Assembly (NCBI RefSeq): GCF_900605015.1
Contig: NZ_LR027575.1
Span: forward strand, 240,690 to 304,689
Direction: 5' to 3'
Length of the DNA stretch: 64,000 bases
Source: Olsenella sp. Marseille-P4559
GTDB taxonomy: Bacteria > Actinomycetota > Coriobacteriia > Coriobacteriales > Atopobiaceae
Under the pieces are notes generated by a model. The model saw nothing but the letters and a program-made list of their open reading frames with translations. It was not told the origin of the DNA and searched no databases. How positions within the stretch are numbered: the first letter of the stretch is position 1; each line of letters starts with the position of its first letter. Shown piece after piece: positions 52,940 through 61,688 of the stretch. Both the position numbers and the translations under genes were made by a program.

Positions 52940-53800
52940 ATGCGCATTGACGAGGCAATCGCTGTTGTGAAGGGCTACTGCCTGGGGATTTCCCCATGGA
53001 CGGGCGCACCTATCGACGAGGCGACCACTCGCGACAAGGTCACCTACGGCACGACCGAGAGGGAATGCTCGGGAATCGTGACCTGCATCTGGCCGACCGC
53101 CAACGTCATCCGTCAGGCGATGGACTCCGGAGCAAACCTCATCATCTCGCACGAGGCGCTGTTCTGGAACCACGGAGACCACCAAGACGTGATTGGTGAG
53201 ACCAAGGCCTATGCCGAGAAGAAATCCCTGCTCGACGCATGGGGAGGCACGGTCTGGCGCTGCCATGACTACATTCACTCGGGCGTCCCCATCGACGACG
53301 GTGCCATGGTCGACGGCATCTTCTTCGGCTTCGCCAGGAAGATGGGGTGGCAGGACTGCCGCGTGGGTGATGTCGCCCGCTGCCGTGACTTTGAGATTCC
53401 CCAGCTTACTGGGGTTGAGCTTGCACGGCAGCTCGTTAGCAACCTGGGCCTCAACGGGACGAGAATCACAGGAGACCTTTCTGCGGTCGTGCGAAGGGTT
53501 CACATTCCGAAGCACGTGATGGGGGACCCCGCCTCCGATACACACGAGATCAACCTTGCCGACAGCGAGGGCGTGGACGCCTTGGTGACCATGGAGTTCA
53601 TCGACTTCACGACCTGCGAGTACATCCGGGATGCAGGGATGCTGGGCGAGGGGAAGTGCGCTATCACGGTTGGGCACTTCAACCTGGAAGAGCCTGGGAT
53701 GGAACTCATGGCGGAGTGGCTTCCCGAGGCGTTGGGGACCTCTGAGATCTCCGTCCACTTTGTCCCCATGGGCGACACATACCAGTACGTTGTGGGGTAG
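52940..53800 (+). CDS. Nif3-like dinuclear metal protein
   Basis: 286-residue member of the Nif3/DUF34 family (GTP cyclohydrolase I type 2-like), which binds two metals. Visible are the starts MRIDEAIAVVKGYCLG and CSGIVTCIWPTANVIRQAMD, the metal motif NLIISHEALFWNHGDH, and the C-terminal GHFNLEEPGMELMAEWLPEA. The reaction of the family is not settled. The ATG at 52940 follows GGAGG; the longer frame overlaps the DUF1275 end. Place in the operon suggests a role in the same pathway. Confidence 0.75.
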   Translation: MRIDEAIAVVKGYCLGISPWTGAPIDEATTRDKVTYGTTERECSGIVTCIWPTANVIRQAMDSGANLIISHEALFWNHGDHQDVIGETKAYAEKKSLLDAWGGTVWRCHDYIHSGVPIDDGAMVDGIFFGFARKMGWQDCRVGDVARCRDFEIPQLTGVELARQLVSNLGLNGTRITGDLSAVVRRVHIPKHVMGDPASDTHEINLADSEGVDALVTMEFIDFTTCEYIRDAGMLGEGKCAITVGHFNLEEPGMELMAEWLPEALGTSEISVHFVPMGDTYQYVVG

Positions 53801-53905
53801 CGTCCTGGCGACCCCGGAGGTGCCCGGGTGAGCCAAGGGTGCGCGGATGGCCCAGCGGTGCCCGGGTGACCCCTGCCTTTCGCTGGTGCTATGGTTGCGC
53901 GGGGA

Positions 53906-53986
53906 AAGTCTCCGCGTAACGCCAACTGCCTCGGACTTTGTCGTCTTGACGGTTGGGACCGCGCAAGTCTCCGCGCAACGCCAGCT
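53906..53986 (+). repeat. Direct repeat before the AEC transporter gene
   Basis: AAGTCTCCGCGTAACGCCAA at 53906 and AAGTCTCCGCGCAACGCCAG at 53965, 59 bases apart, with a partial GCAACGCCAGC just after. GGTGCCCGGGTGA also occurs twice, near 53819 and 53858. Possible operator pair or duplication scar. Confidence 0.5.
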
Positions 53987-54024
53987 TCCCCGCAACGCCA
54001 GCAGCACCAGGAAGGACTCCGACA

Positions 54025-54936
54025 ATGTCAATGCCAGCCACGCTCGCCCTGCAGATAGTTGTCATGTTCATGCTGGTGGGCGTGGGTTTCGCGATGTTTC
54101 GCGCGGGCAAGATCACCATGGAGGGCAACCGCACCATCGGGAACATCCTCGTGTACCTCTCGCTGCCTTGCGTCATTGTGAAGGGCCTCATGGTGGAGCG
54201 CACGGCGGAGAACGTTGCCGCGCTGGGAGTCTCGGCGCTCATGGGGTTTGCTGCGCTTGTCGTCTCCGCGCTTGTCGCGCGTCTTGTCCTGCGGGATGAC
54301 GCCATTGGCAACTTCTCGGCGACCTTCTCTAACCCGAGCTTCTTTGGGATTCCGTTGGTCGTGTCAATCCTTGGCCAGGGGCCCGTGTTCTATATGACCG
54401 CCTACATTGCGTTTATGAACCTGGGGCAGTGGACCTACGGCGTCTCGCTGCTCACGGGCGAGCGGGGGAGGGTGTCAGCGCGCTCCCTCGTGCGTTCGCC
54501 TTTCATGGTGGCGACGCTCATCGGCCTCGTGCTCTTTGCGACCCAGCTGCAGCTTCCGGGCGTGGTGACGAGCTGCCTGGACTACGTCTCGGCGCTCAAC
54601 ACGCCGCTGGCGATGTTTGCCATAGGGGTCTATCTGGCGCTGTCCCACCCGGCGGACATGCTCCACCGGCCTGGCCTCTACAAGGTTGCCCTGGCGCGGC
54701 TGCTGGTGACGCCTCTGGTGACCCTTGCGCTCCTGAGTCTGCTGCCTGCCACGATGCTCGAGATGAAGCTTGCGATTCTGGTGGCGCAGGCATGCCCCGT
54801 TGGCCTCAACGTTGCTGTCTACGCTCAGCTCCACGACGCCGACTACGTTTACGCGGTGGAGACCATCGTGGTCTCGGTGCTGCTCTTGTTGGTCTCGACT
54901 CCCCTGGTAGTTGGCCTCGCCCAGATGGTGTGGTAG
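54025..54936 (+). CDS. AEC-family transporter
   Basis: 303-residue auxin efflux carrier-type membrane protein with about ten helices, probably carrying organic acids or similar anions. Family features are LVYLSLPCVIVKGLM, the TFSNPSFFGIPLVVSILGQG central motif and ILVAQACPVGLNVAVYAQLH near the end. ATG 54025 follows AGGAAGGA; ATG 54031 is the alternative. No link with the flanking genes is evident. Confidence 0.85.
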   Translation: MSMPATLALQIVVMFMLVGVGFAMFRAGKITMEGNRTIGNILVYLSLPCVIVKGLMVERTAENVAALGVSALMGFAALVVSALVARLVLRDDAIGNFSATFSNPSFFGIPLVVSILGQGPVFYMTAYIAFMNLGQWTYGVSLLTGERGRVSARSLVRSPFMVATLIGLVLFATQLQLPGVVTSCLDYVSALNTPLAMFAIGVYLALSHPADMLHRPGLYKVALARLLVTPLVTLALLSLLPATMLEMKLAILVAQACPVGLNVAVYAQLHDADYVYAVETIVVSVLLLLVSTPLVVGLAQMVW

Positions 54937-54977
54937 CGCCTTGGCGCCCGTCCCATTCCCTGGCACCCGTTCTGTCC

Positions 54978-55077
54978 CCTGACCCCCGTTCTTTATCGGT
55001 ATCTGTGAATCTCTCGCCGCATTCTCGCAGGTCGCGGGCATGGCGAGTCTCAGAAACCGCTAAAGAATGGGGGCAGG
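54978..55077. repeat. 100-base imperfect inverted repeat
   Basis: Arms of about 40 bases pair with few mismatches: CCTG-CCCC-TTCTTTA-CGGT-TCTG-GA-CTCGCC on the left and its complement on the right, around a loop of about 20 bases. It lies between the AEC gene and the ATPase promoter; it is too imperfect to be a simple terminator and may be a MITE-like relic or structured RNA. Confidence 0.5.
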
Positions 55078-55101
55078 CATTGAGTGGCGTTGAGATTGTG
55101 G

Positions 55102-55134
55102 TTTCGAAACTATAAAATAATTCGAGTTTCGAAA
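55102..55134 (+). promoter_or_regulatory. Promoter with two TTTCGAAA boxes
   Basis: The palindrome TTTCGAAA occurs at 55102-55109 and 55127-55134, and TATAAA(AT), a -10 type box, lies between them at 55111. The centres are 25 bases apart. Binding at both would cover the promoter of the ATPase gene. Confidence 0.55.
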
Positions 55135-55155
55135 TCGACTGGGGTGGTGCATTCC

Positions 55156-56364
55156 ATGCCTATGGTCTATCGCTCTGCCTATATGGAGCGCCTTCGTTCT
55201 CTCGAGGGGACGCGTGACATCAAGGTCATTACTGGCGTGCGACGCTCTGGCAAGTCAGAGCTCATGAAAGCTTTCGCATCGGAGACATCTGCTAATGATT
55301 CCCTGTCGAACAACGTCTACCTCGATCTTCTCGACCTTGATAACGAAGGCCTCCTTGAGTATCACGCTTTGCATAAACGAGTGGTTGAGATGTACCGAGA
55401 GGGTGCACACAACAGACTCTTCGTCGATGAGGTACAGCTTTGCGATGGTTTTGAAAGAGCAATAAATAGCATCTACAGTCGCGGTGGTTGGGATATTTAC
55501 CTTACTGGCTCCAATGCATTCCTTCTGGGTTCTGGCCTCGCCTCTCTTTTCACTGGTCGCCAAAAAGAGATTCATATCTTTCCGTTTAGCTTCTGCGAGT
55601 ATCGCGAGTACTTTGGAGGCGGAAGTGAGATTGACGATGACTTCAATGATTTCGTCAAGCGAGGTGGCCTGGCTGGTTCGTACGCGTACGGTAGCCTCTC
55701 GGAATCCTACGGCTACATTCGTGACATCTATCGGACAATTCTCACCCGTGATTTGGTGCAAAAGTTCTCTCTATCCGACACCACGGTTTTGGAGCGTCTT
55801 GCTGAGTACATGATGAGTAACGCCGGCAATCTCAACTCTCCCAACAACATCGCCAACACTCTTGAGGCGAATAGGGTATCCACTAACCATGTGACCGTTG
55901 GCCGGTACATGTCATATCTGCGCGACACATTCGTATTCTATGAAGCCAGACGCTTCGACATTAAGGGAAAGAAGTATCTGAGCACCCAGGCCAAGCATTA
56001 CGTTTGCGATACGGGTATGCGATACGCAATCCTTGGTACTCGCAACATGGTGTGGGGTCGCATGTACGAGAACGTGGTGTTTCTCGAACTCCTGCGTCGT
56101 GGCTACGAGGTTTATGTTGGCAAACTCTACCAAAAGGAAGTGGACTTCGTAGCCAAAAAGGAGTCTGAGCTTGTGTATATACAGGTAAGTGATGACATTA
56201 GTCCGCAGCTGACGCTTAAACGCGAGCTGGCGCCCCTGCTCGCCGTTCGAGATGCCTATCCAAAAGTTCTTATTGCAAGAACGAGGCACGAGGAATATTC
56301 GATAGAGGGGGTCCGCATTATCGATATTGCAAGATGGCTTCTGGGCGAAGGGCCATTGAGCTGA
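55156..56364 (+). CDS. DUF4143-type AAA ATPase
   Basis: 402-residue ATPase. Walker A is GVRRSGKSELMK, Walker B is RLFVDEVQL, and the sensor region is IYLTGSNAFLL followed by SLFTGRQKEIHIFPFSFCEY. The C-terminal DUF4143 domain (about 195-350) ends with a nuclease-like fold region (YENVVFLELLRRGYEVYVG ... EVDFVAKKESELVYIQVS). These ATPases are abundant in gut bacteria, often single and mobile, with unknown function. ATG 55156 is preferred by homology; the frame is open to 55084. Base composition is lower in GC than neighbours, consistent with transfer. Confidence 0.83.
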   Translation: MPMVYRSAYMERLRSLEGTRDIKVITGVRRSGKSELMKAFASETSANDSLSNNVYLDLLDLDNEGLLEYHALHKRVVEMYREGAHNRLFVDEVQLCDGFERAINSIYSRGGWDIYLTGSNAFLLGSGLASLFTGRQKEIHIFPFSFCEYREYFGGGSEIDDDFNDFVKRGGLAGSYAYGSLSESYGYIRDIYRTILTRDLVQKFSLSDTTVLERLAEYMMSNAGNLNSPNNIANTLEANRVSTNHVTVGRYMSYLRDTFVFYEARRFDIKGKKYLSTQAKHYVCDTGMRYAILGTRNMVWGRMYENVVFLELLRRGYEVYVGKLYQKEVDFVAKKESELVYIQVSDDISPQLTLKRELAPLLAVRDAYPKVLIARTRHEEYSIEGVRIIDIARWLLGEGPLS

Positions 56365-56810
56365 CGCGGCAGGACGACGGTTTTTCGGGGGCCCCTCGAG
56401 TGGCAACTGGCCTGAAGTTTGGTAAACCACAGGTCAGCGAATTGCCCCTGTCGATGTGATATATAAGGGATTGTACGAAATTTGCTGCTAACCGGAAGTG
56501 TCACGACGTGGCTGACCCCGGGACCCTCTCGCCTCCCTGCGCGCGTCCGGCGGAGTTTATCGCTCTTTCGTAAAACCCGTGTGCGGCAGCTGGGCAAATG
56601 CGGATGCTGTTTAAGGGAAAGCGATATTCTCTGCTGAGGGGGAGACAAAGCTGGCGCCGGAGCAAGAGTTCCGTACGTCATTGCCACGGGAATGGGCCTT
56701 CCGGCGTCACTCGGGGCCGCTCGCAGAGCCGCCCCTCCCAGAATCATGCAGAGCTTACGCCCGTTTCCTCTCCGTTCTCCTCGCCAGCATCCCATCGTGC
56801 TAACATGCCT
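56365..56810. other. Gap without recognised gene
   Basis: About 450 bases upstream of the pheST leader. No coding region or repeat was recognised. TAACAT at 56801-56806 is a possible -10 box for the leader transcript, with only a weak -35 upstream. Confidence 0.3.
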
Positions 56811-57112
56811 CCTAGGCAATGACGGAGAGGTTTGGTCGTCGCGTCGCCAGCGGACAAGAGATGGGGCTCACCGGCTGAGAGGCCCCTCCAAGGCTGACGC
56901 CCAGGGTTCACTCCACCAGCCGCAACCTCAAAGCGAGGCGTGGGCCGGCCCCATCCGGACGTCGGCGTCCCACCTGCGCGAGTAGGGAAGCCGTAGGCCC
57001 CACGGCACGGGGCGCAACGAGTGGGCGTGCGCGAGAGAAAACGCGCGCGTCAATCAAGGTGGTACCGCGGAGACATCCGTCCTTGGGCAGCTTGGCCCGG
57101 GACGGTTTTTTA
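56811..57112 (+). promoter_or_regulatory. T-box riboswitch of the pheST operon
   Basis: The leader has the T-box bulge AAGGTGGTACCGCGGAG at 57057-57073, which pairs with the uncharged tRNA end, followed by a terminator stem CCGTCC / GGACGG with six or more Ts (57077-57112). Upstream, a stem I region includes AGAGATGGGGCTCACC and GGCTGAGAGGCCCC. The codon TTC at 56907-56909 (GGGTTCACTCC) is the likely specifier for phenylalanine. Uncharged tRNA-Phe would favour the antiterminator and raise expression of both synthetase subunits. Confidence 0.85.
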
Positions 57113-57135
57113 CTGGCTTTGGAAAGGAACGCACC

Positions 57136-58203
57136 ATGGCGATGTCCGATGACCTCAAGTCCATTGAGGCGCAGGTAGAGGAGGACCTCAAGGTCGCTGA
57201 GACCATGGAGGCGCTGGAGGCCTTGCGCGTAGGCATGCTCGGCCGCAAGGGCAAGCTCACGGCCCTCATGCACATGATGGGCCAGGTCCCTCCCGAGGAG
57301 CGGCGTGCCATGGGCCAGATGGCAAACGCCGTACGCTCCAAGGTCGAGGCGGGCATCGCCGCCCGCCGCGAGGAGCTGGCCCAAGAGCTCATGGAGCGCC
57401 GTATGGCCGCCGACGCCGTGGACGTGACGCTTCCCGGCCGCACGCTCTCGCCTGGCACGCAGCACCTTATCAGCCAGATTCGCGAGGAGATTGAGGACAT
57501 CTTCTGCGGCCTGGGCTACACCGTCGAGGATGGCCCCTACGTCGAGACGACCTACTACAACTTCACCGCGCTGAACGCCCCTGAGGACCACCCCAGCCGC
57601 TCCGCGCGCGACACTTTCTACGTCGTGGACAACGCGCCCGAGGGCAAGGAGGTCCACGTTCAGGGCGAGTCCGACATCCTCCTGCGCACCCAGACCTCCG
57701 GTGTCCAGGTGCACACCATGGAGAACCACCAGCCGCCCATCTACATGATCTGCCCGGGAACCGTCTTTCGTCCGGACACGGCCGACGCCAACCACCTGCC
57801 GCAGTTCACGCAGGTAGAGGGCCTTGTGGTGGACGAGGGCATCACCTTCGGCGACCTCAAGGGCACGCTCGACTACTTCACCCGCGAGATCTTCGGCAAG
57901 GACCGCGCCACGCGCTACCGCCCGCACTTCTTCCCGTTCACGGAGCCCAGCTGCGAGGTCGACGTCTCCTGCGGCGTCTGCCACGGCAAGGGCTGCCGCT
58001 TCTGCAAGAACACCGGCTGGCTCGAGATCTTGGGCTGCGGCATGGTCGACCCCAACGTCTTCCGCTACTGCGGCATCGACGCCGAGAGATACACCGGCTT
58101 CGCCTTCGGCATTGGCGTCGAGCGCGTGGCAGCGCTCCGCTACGACCTGCCTGACCTGCGCATGCTCATGACCGGCGACATGCGCTTCCTGAAGCAGTTC
58201 TAG
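57136..58203 (+). CDS. pheS: Phenylalanyl-tRNA synthetase alpha subunit
   Basis: Catalytic subunit, 355 residues, class II synthetase. A coiled-coil N-terminus (about 1-85) is followed by the catalytic core: HPSRSARDTFYVVD (motif 1-2 region), LLRTQTSGVQVHTM, PGTVFRPDTADANH, and motif 3 around GFAFGIGVERVAALRYDLPD. A Cys cluster CGVCHGKGCRFCKNTGW may bind zinc. GGAAAGGA precedes the ATG, and pheT follows. Confidence 0.96.
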   Translation: MAMSDDLKSIEAQVEEDLKVAETMEALEALRVGMLGRKGKLTALMHMMGQVPPEERRAMGQMANAVRSKVEAGIAARREELAQELMERRMAADAVDVTLPGRTLSPGTQHLISQIREEIEDIFCGLGYTVEDGPYVETTYYNFTALNAPEDHPSRSARDTFYVVDNAPEGKEVHVQGESDILLRTQTSGVQVHTMENHQPPIYMICPGTVFRPDTADANHLPQFTQVEGLVVDEGITFGDLKGTLDYFTREIFGKDRATRYRPHFFPFTEPSCEVDVSCGVCHGKGCRFCKNTGWLEILGCGMVDPNVFRYCGIDAERYTGFAFGIGVERVAALRYDLPDLRMLMTGDMRFLKQF

Positions 58204-58290
58204 AGCTGGCGTGCACACCGGCACATCGGCCGGGAAGACGAAAACGAGGGGCGGCGCAGCGTGCCCGCCCAACATGGAAAGGCAATCACA

Positions 58291-60753
58291 ATGCGAGTTT
58301 CGTATGAGTGGCTCAAGGACATGGTGGACGTGCCCGAGGACCCCAAGGACCTGGCCAACGAGTACATCCGCACCGGTACCGAGGTCGCGGCCGTCGAGCG
58401 CGTGGGCGCCGACCTCGACCACGTCTACACGGCGCAGGTGGTGAGCAAGAGGCCACACCCCGACTCCGACCACATGTGGCTCTGCCAGGTATCCGTTGGC
58501 GACAAGAACGTCGACGAGAACGGCAGCCCTGTGCCCCTGCAGATCGTGTGCGGCGCGCAGAACTTCAACGAGGGCGACCACATCGTGACCGCCATGGTCG
58601 GCGCCGTGCTCCCCGGCTGCGTGAAGATCAAGAAGTCCAAGCTCCGCGGCGTGGAGTCCTGCGGCATGAACTGCTCCGAGCGCGAGCTCGACCTGGGCAA
58701 CGACCACGAGGGCATCATCGTCCTGCCGCCAGACGCGCCCGTGGGCATGCTCTACACGGACTACCTCGGCAGCTCGGACACCGTGATCGACTGCGAGATC
58801 ACCCCCAACCGCCCGGACTGCCTTTCTATGACGGGCATGGCGGTGGAGACCTCGGCCGTTCTCGACGAGGACACCCACATCACGCTTCCCGCCATCAAGG
58901 ACGAGAAGGGCCCCGACGCCCGCGACCTGGTGGACGTGCGGATCGATGACGCCGAGCTCTGCCCGCGCTACACGGCCCGTGTGGTGAGAAACGTGAAGAT
59001 CGGTCCCAGCCCCGAGTGGCTCGCGCGTCGCGTCATTGCCGCAGGCTCCAGGCCCATCAACAACGTGGTGGACGTCACCAACTATGTGATGTTCCTCACT
59101 GGCCAGCCGCTGCATGCCTTCGACCTGGGCAAGCTCCAGAAGCGCGAGGACGGTAGGCGACACGTGGTGATCCGCGCCGCCCACGACGGCGAGGGGCTCA
59201 CCACCCTTGACGGCAAGGAGCGCACGCTCACGTCCGACATGTGCGTCATCACCGACGGCGGCGAGACGCCCATTGCCCTTGCTGGTGTCATGGGTGGCCT
59301 CAACTCCGAGATCGACGAGACCACGACCGACGTCCTGCTCGAGAGCGCGACCTTCTCGCCCGGCCACACTTCCCGCACGAGTCGTAGCCTTGACCTCATG
59401 AGCGAGGCTTCCATCCGCTACGAGCGCCAGGTTGACGGCGCCGGTTGCGCGGCCGTCTCTGACGTGGCCGCGGCCCTCTTCGAGGAGTGCTGCTCGGCCG
59501 AGGTCTGCCCGGGCATCGTGGACGTCTATCCCGCGCCCGTGCCTGCGCCCGTGGTTCGGATGCGACCTGTCCGCGTGCGTGCGCTTGCCGGTGCGGACAT
59601 CCCGGACGACTTCATGGCTTCTCGCCTCAGGCGTCTTGGCTGCAGGGTTGAGCCTGCAGGCGAGGGCGCCTATGCGGTGACCACCCCCACCAGCCGTCCC
59701 GACCTTACCCGCGAGGCCGACCTCATCGAGGAGGTCCTGCGCCTGTGGGGCGAGGGGGACATCACGCCCACGCTTCCCGCCGCGCGCAACCACGCAGGAG
59801 GCCTGACCGTCGACCAGCAGCGCATTCGCAAGATTGGTCGTACGCTGCGCGCCTGCGGCCTCTCCGAGACCACCACGTACTGCTTCGCAGACGAGAGCGA
59901 CCTTGCCAAGCTCGGCATGAGCGAGGAGGGCCGTGGCATCCCCGTCCAGATCATCAACCCGCTCGTGGCCGATCAGGCCCAGATGCGTCGCTCGATCCTG
60001 CCGGGGCTTCTCCGCTCGGTGGCGTACAACTTCGACCACGGTGTGGGTGCGGTGGCGCTCTACGAGATCGGTCGCGTCTTCTTCGGCCGCGAGAGCAAGA
60101 GCCAGCCTGATGAGCCTGGCTTTGTGTGTGGCGTGCTCTCGGGTCGTCGTGATGACGAGTGGTGCCAGAAGTTCTCGGACTACGACTTCTTTGACGCCAA
60201 GGGCGTGGTCGAGCAGCTCCTCTCGGCACTTCGCGTGACCAAGGTGCGCTTCAAGGTGGCGGACCCCCAGTCCTACGGCTGGCTGCAGCCGGGTCGCGCG
60301 GCCGAGGTCTACGGCAACAAGGGCGAGCTCATTGGCTGGGTTGGCGACATCCACCCCAAGGCGCTCAAGGCATTTGGCATCGATGCCCCCGTGGTTGCGT
60401 TTGAGCTCTCGGTCGATTCGCTCCTGCGCCTCGCCCACCGCGAACTGCCCTACGTCGACGTGCCCACGCTTCCTGGCGTCGACGTTGACCTGGCAATTGT
60501 CGTTGACGAGTCTGTGACCTGCGAGCAGCTCGAGCAGCGCATCAGGAGCGCCGGCGGCAAGCTCTTGTCCGACGTGCGCCTCTTCGACGTCTACCGTGAC
60601 CCCGTGCGCGTTGGCCTGGGCAAGAAGTCGATGGCCTTCTCGCTCACCTACCGCTCTGCGGACCACACCCTCACCTCGGAGGAGGCTGACCGTGCCCATA
60701 GGAAGCTGGTGGGCAAGGTCTGCCGTGCCACCGGCGGAGAGGTCCGCGGCTAG
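58291..60753 (+). CDS. pheT: Phenylalanyl-tRNA synthetase beta subunit
   Basis: 820 residues; the tRNA-binding and editing subunit. Order: EMAP-like tRNA-binding domain (about 40-150, VVSKRPHPDSDHMWLCQVSV), B3/B4 editing domain (about 210-380, RPINNVVDVTNYVMFLTGQP), B5 domain (about 400-480), catalytic-like core (IEEVLRLWGEGDITPTLP onward) and a C-terminal anticodon-binding fold (about 725-820). ATG 58291 follows GGAAAGG and begins at MRVSYEWLKDM. Confidence 0.96.
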   Translation: MRVSYEWLKDMVDVPEDPKDLANEYIRTGTEVAAVERVGADLDHVYTAQVVSKRPHPDSDHMWLCQVSVGDKNVDENGSPVPLQIVCGAQNFNEGDHIVTAMVGAVLPGCVKIKKSKLRGVESCGMNCSERELDLGNDHEGIIVLPPDAPVGMLYTDYLGSSDTVIDCEITPNRPDCLSMTGMAVETSAVLDEDTHITLPAIKDEKGPDARDLVDVRIDDAELCPRYTARVVRNVKIGPSPEWLARRVIAAGSRPINNVVDVTNYVMFLTGQPLHAFDLGKLQKREDGRRHVVIRAAHDGEGLTTLDGKERTLTSDMCVITDGGETPIALAGVMGGLNSEIDETTTDVLLESATFSPGHTSRTSRSLDLMSEASIRYERQVDGAGCAAVSDVAAALFEECCSAEVCPGIVDVYPAPVPAPVVRMRPVRVRALAGADIPDDFMASRLRRLGCRVEPAGEGAYAVTTPTSRPDLTREADLIEEVLRLWGEGDITPTLPAARNHAGGLTVDQQRIRKIGRTLRACGLSETTTYCFADESDLAKLGMSEEGRGIPVQIINPLVADQAQMRRSILPGLLRSVAYNFDHGVGAVALYEIGRVFFGRESKSQPDEPGFVCGVLSGRRDDEWCQKFSDYDFFDAKGVVEQLLSALRVTKVRFKVADPQSYGWLQPGRAAEVYGNKGELIGWVGDIHPKALKAFGIDAPVVAFELSVDSLLRLAHRELPYVDVPTLPGVDVDLAIVVDESVTCEQLEQRIRSAGGKLLSDVRLFDVYRDPVRVGLGKKSMAFSLTYRSADHTLTSEEADRAHRKLVGKVCRATGGEVRG

Positions 60754-60780
60754 CGGGCCGTCCGCGCCGAAAGGACGTAC

Positions 60781-61458
60781 GTGCCGAGCTGGAACATACA
60801 CACCGCCCACGTCGAGCGGCTCCTTCGCGAGGAGGGGGCCGCCCGGCTGGGCGTGCATGACGTGAACGCGTTCCTCTTCGGCAACTTCCTGCCCGACATC
60901 TACGTGGGCTATATGGTGCCGGTGCCTGTCTCGAGGCTGCGCAGTTATCGCGAGACGCACTTTGCCGACGGTGGGGCCATTCCTTCGCCAAACTATGAGG
61001 TGTTTTGGGAGCGCTATGTTGTGAGGCCAGACGTGGTGGCAGCGGATGGTCCTGTGCACGACCTGGTGCTGGGCGCGTGGGCGCATCTCGTGTGCGATTC
61101 CGTGTACAACGCGCACGCGCGCAACTACATTGCGTCCATTGGCGTGAAGCCCGGCGATGCCACCCGCAAGCGCAAGCAGCGCGACTTTGCCCTCTTTGGG
61201 AGGACCTTTGACATCTCGCTGCGCCCGCGCGCGACGCCCGAGCTCATTGCCGCTTGTGCCGCGTATCCGCAGTATCCCGTGGACGAGGACGATGTGCGTG
61301 AGGCCGTTGCGGTGGCGGGACATGTCGTGGACAAGAACCACGCGGAGCTTATACGTGGCGTTCCCGCGTATGACATGCTTACGCCGGAGTTCTTCTCGAA
61401 GGCGTCGGCCGAGGCGGACGCGAGGATCGTCTTGGGTCTTCTCAGCGCGACGGGATGA
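60781..61458 (+). CDS. Zinc-dependent phospholipase C-like protein
   Basis: 225-residue protein with the zinc-PLC/S1 nuclease-like pattern: PSWNIHTAHVERLLREEG, FLFGNFLPDIYVGYM, a histidine pair in LVLGAWAHLVCDSVYNAHAR and FFSKASAEAD. No signal peptide. GTG start at 60781 lies 27 bases after pheT, so it may be cotranscribed with it. Its substrate is unknown; relatives are annotated as hydrolases. Confidence 0.7.
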   Translation: MPSWNIHTAHVERLLREEGAARLGVHDVNAFLFGNFLPDIYVGYMVPVPVSRLRSYRETHFADGGAIPSPNYEVFWERYVVRPDVVAADGPVHDLVLGAWAHLVCDSVYNAHARNYIASIGVKPGDATRKRKQRDFALFGRTFDISLRPRATPELIAACAAYPQYPVDEDDVREAVAVAGHVVDKNHAELIRGVPAYDMLTPEFFSKASAEADARIVLGLLSATG

Positions 61459-61688
61459 CGGCAGAGTAGCAAGTTTGCCGCTGCGGGGCCAGCCCTGCCC
61501 GTGACGTTACGTGGGGTTCCGGTGGTCGCAGGCAGATTGACTGGGTTTCCCAGCAAGGTGTATCTAAAACGCAGATTTCTGTGGCGGCCTTGCACATCCC
61601 TGCAATTCCGTACACGCTAACGCAACGTTTATCGCCTATGGTTGTGTAACGGCGCGGCATACTCGCGCCCAGGACGAGAGGAGTAGCG

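Noticed and set aside
56860-56900. TPP riboswitch (GGCTGAGAG)
   Set aside because: The second conserved half (CCTGATCTGG...) is missing, and the later GGTGGTACCGCG marks a T-box.
56908-61341. Open frame of 1477 codons on the minus strand opposite pheS, pheT and the following gene
   Set aside because: It is antisense to two well-conserved synthetase genes, has His/Val/Gly-biased composition typical of shadow frames in GC-rich DNA, and shows no domain.
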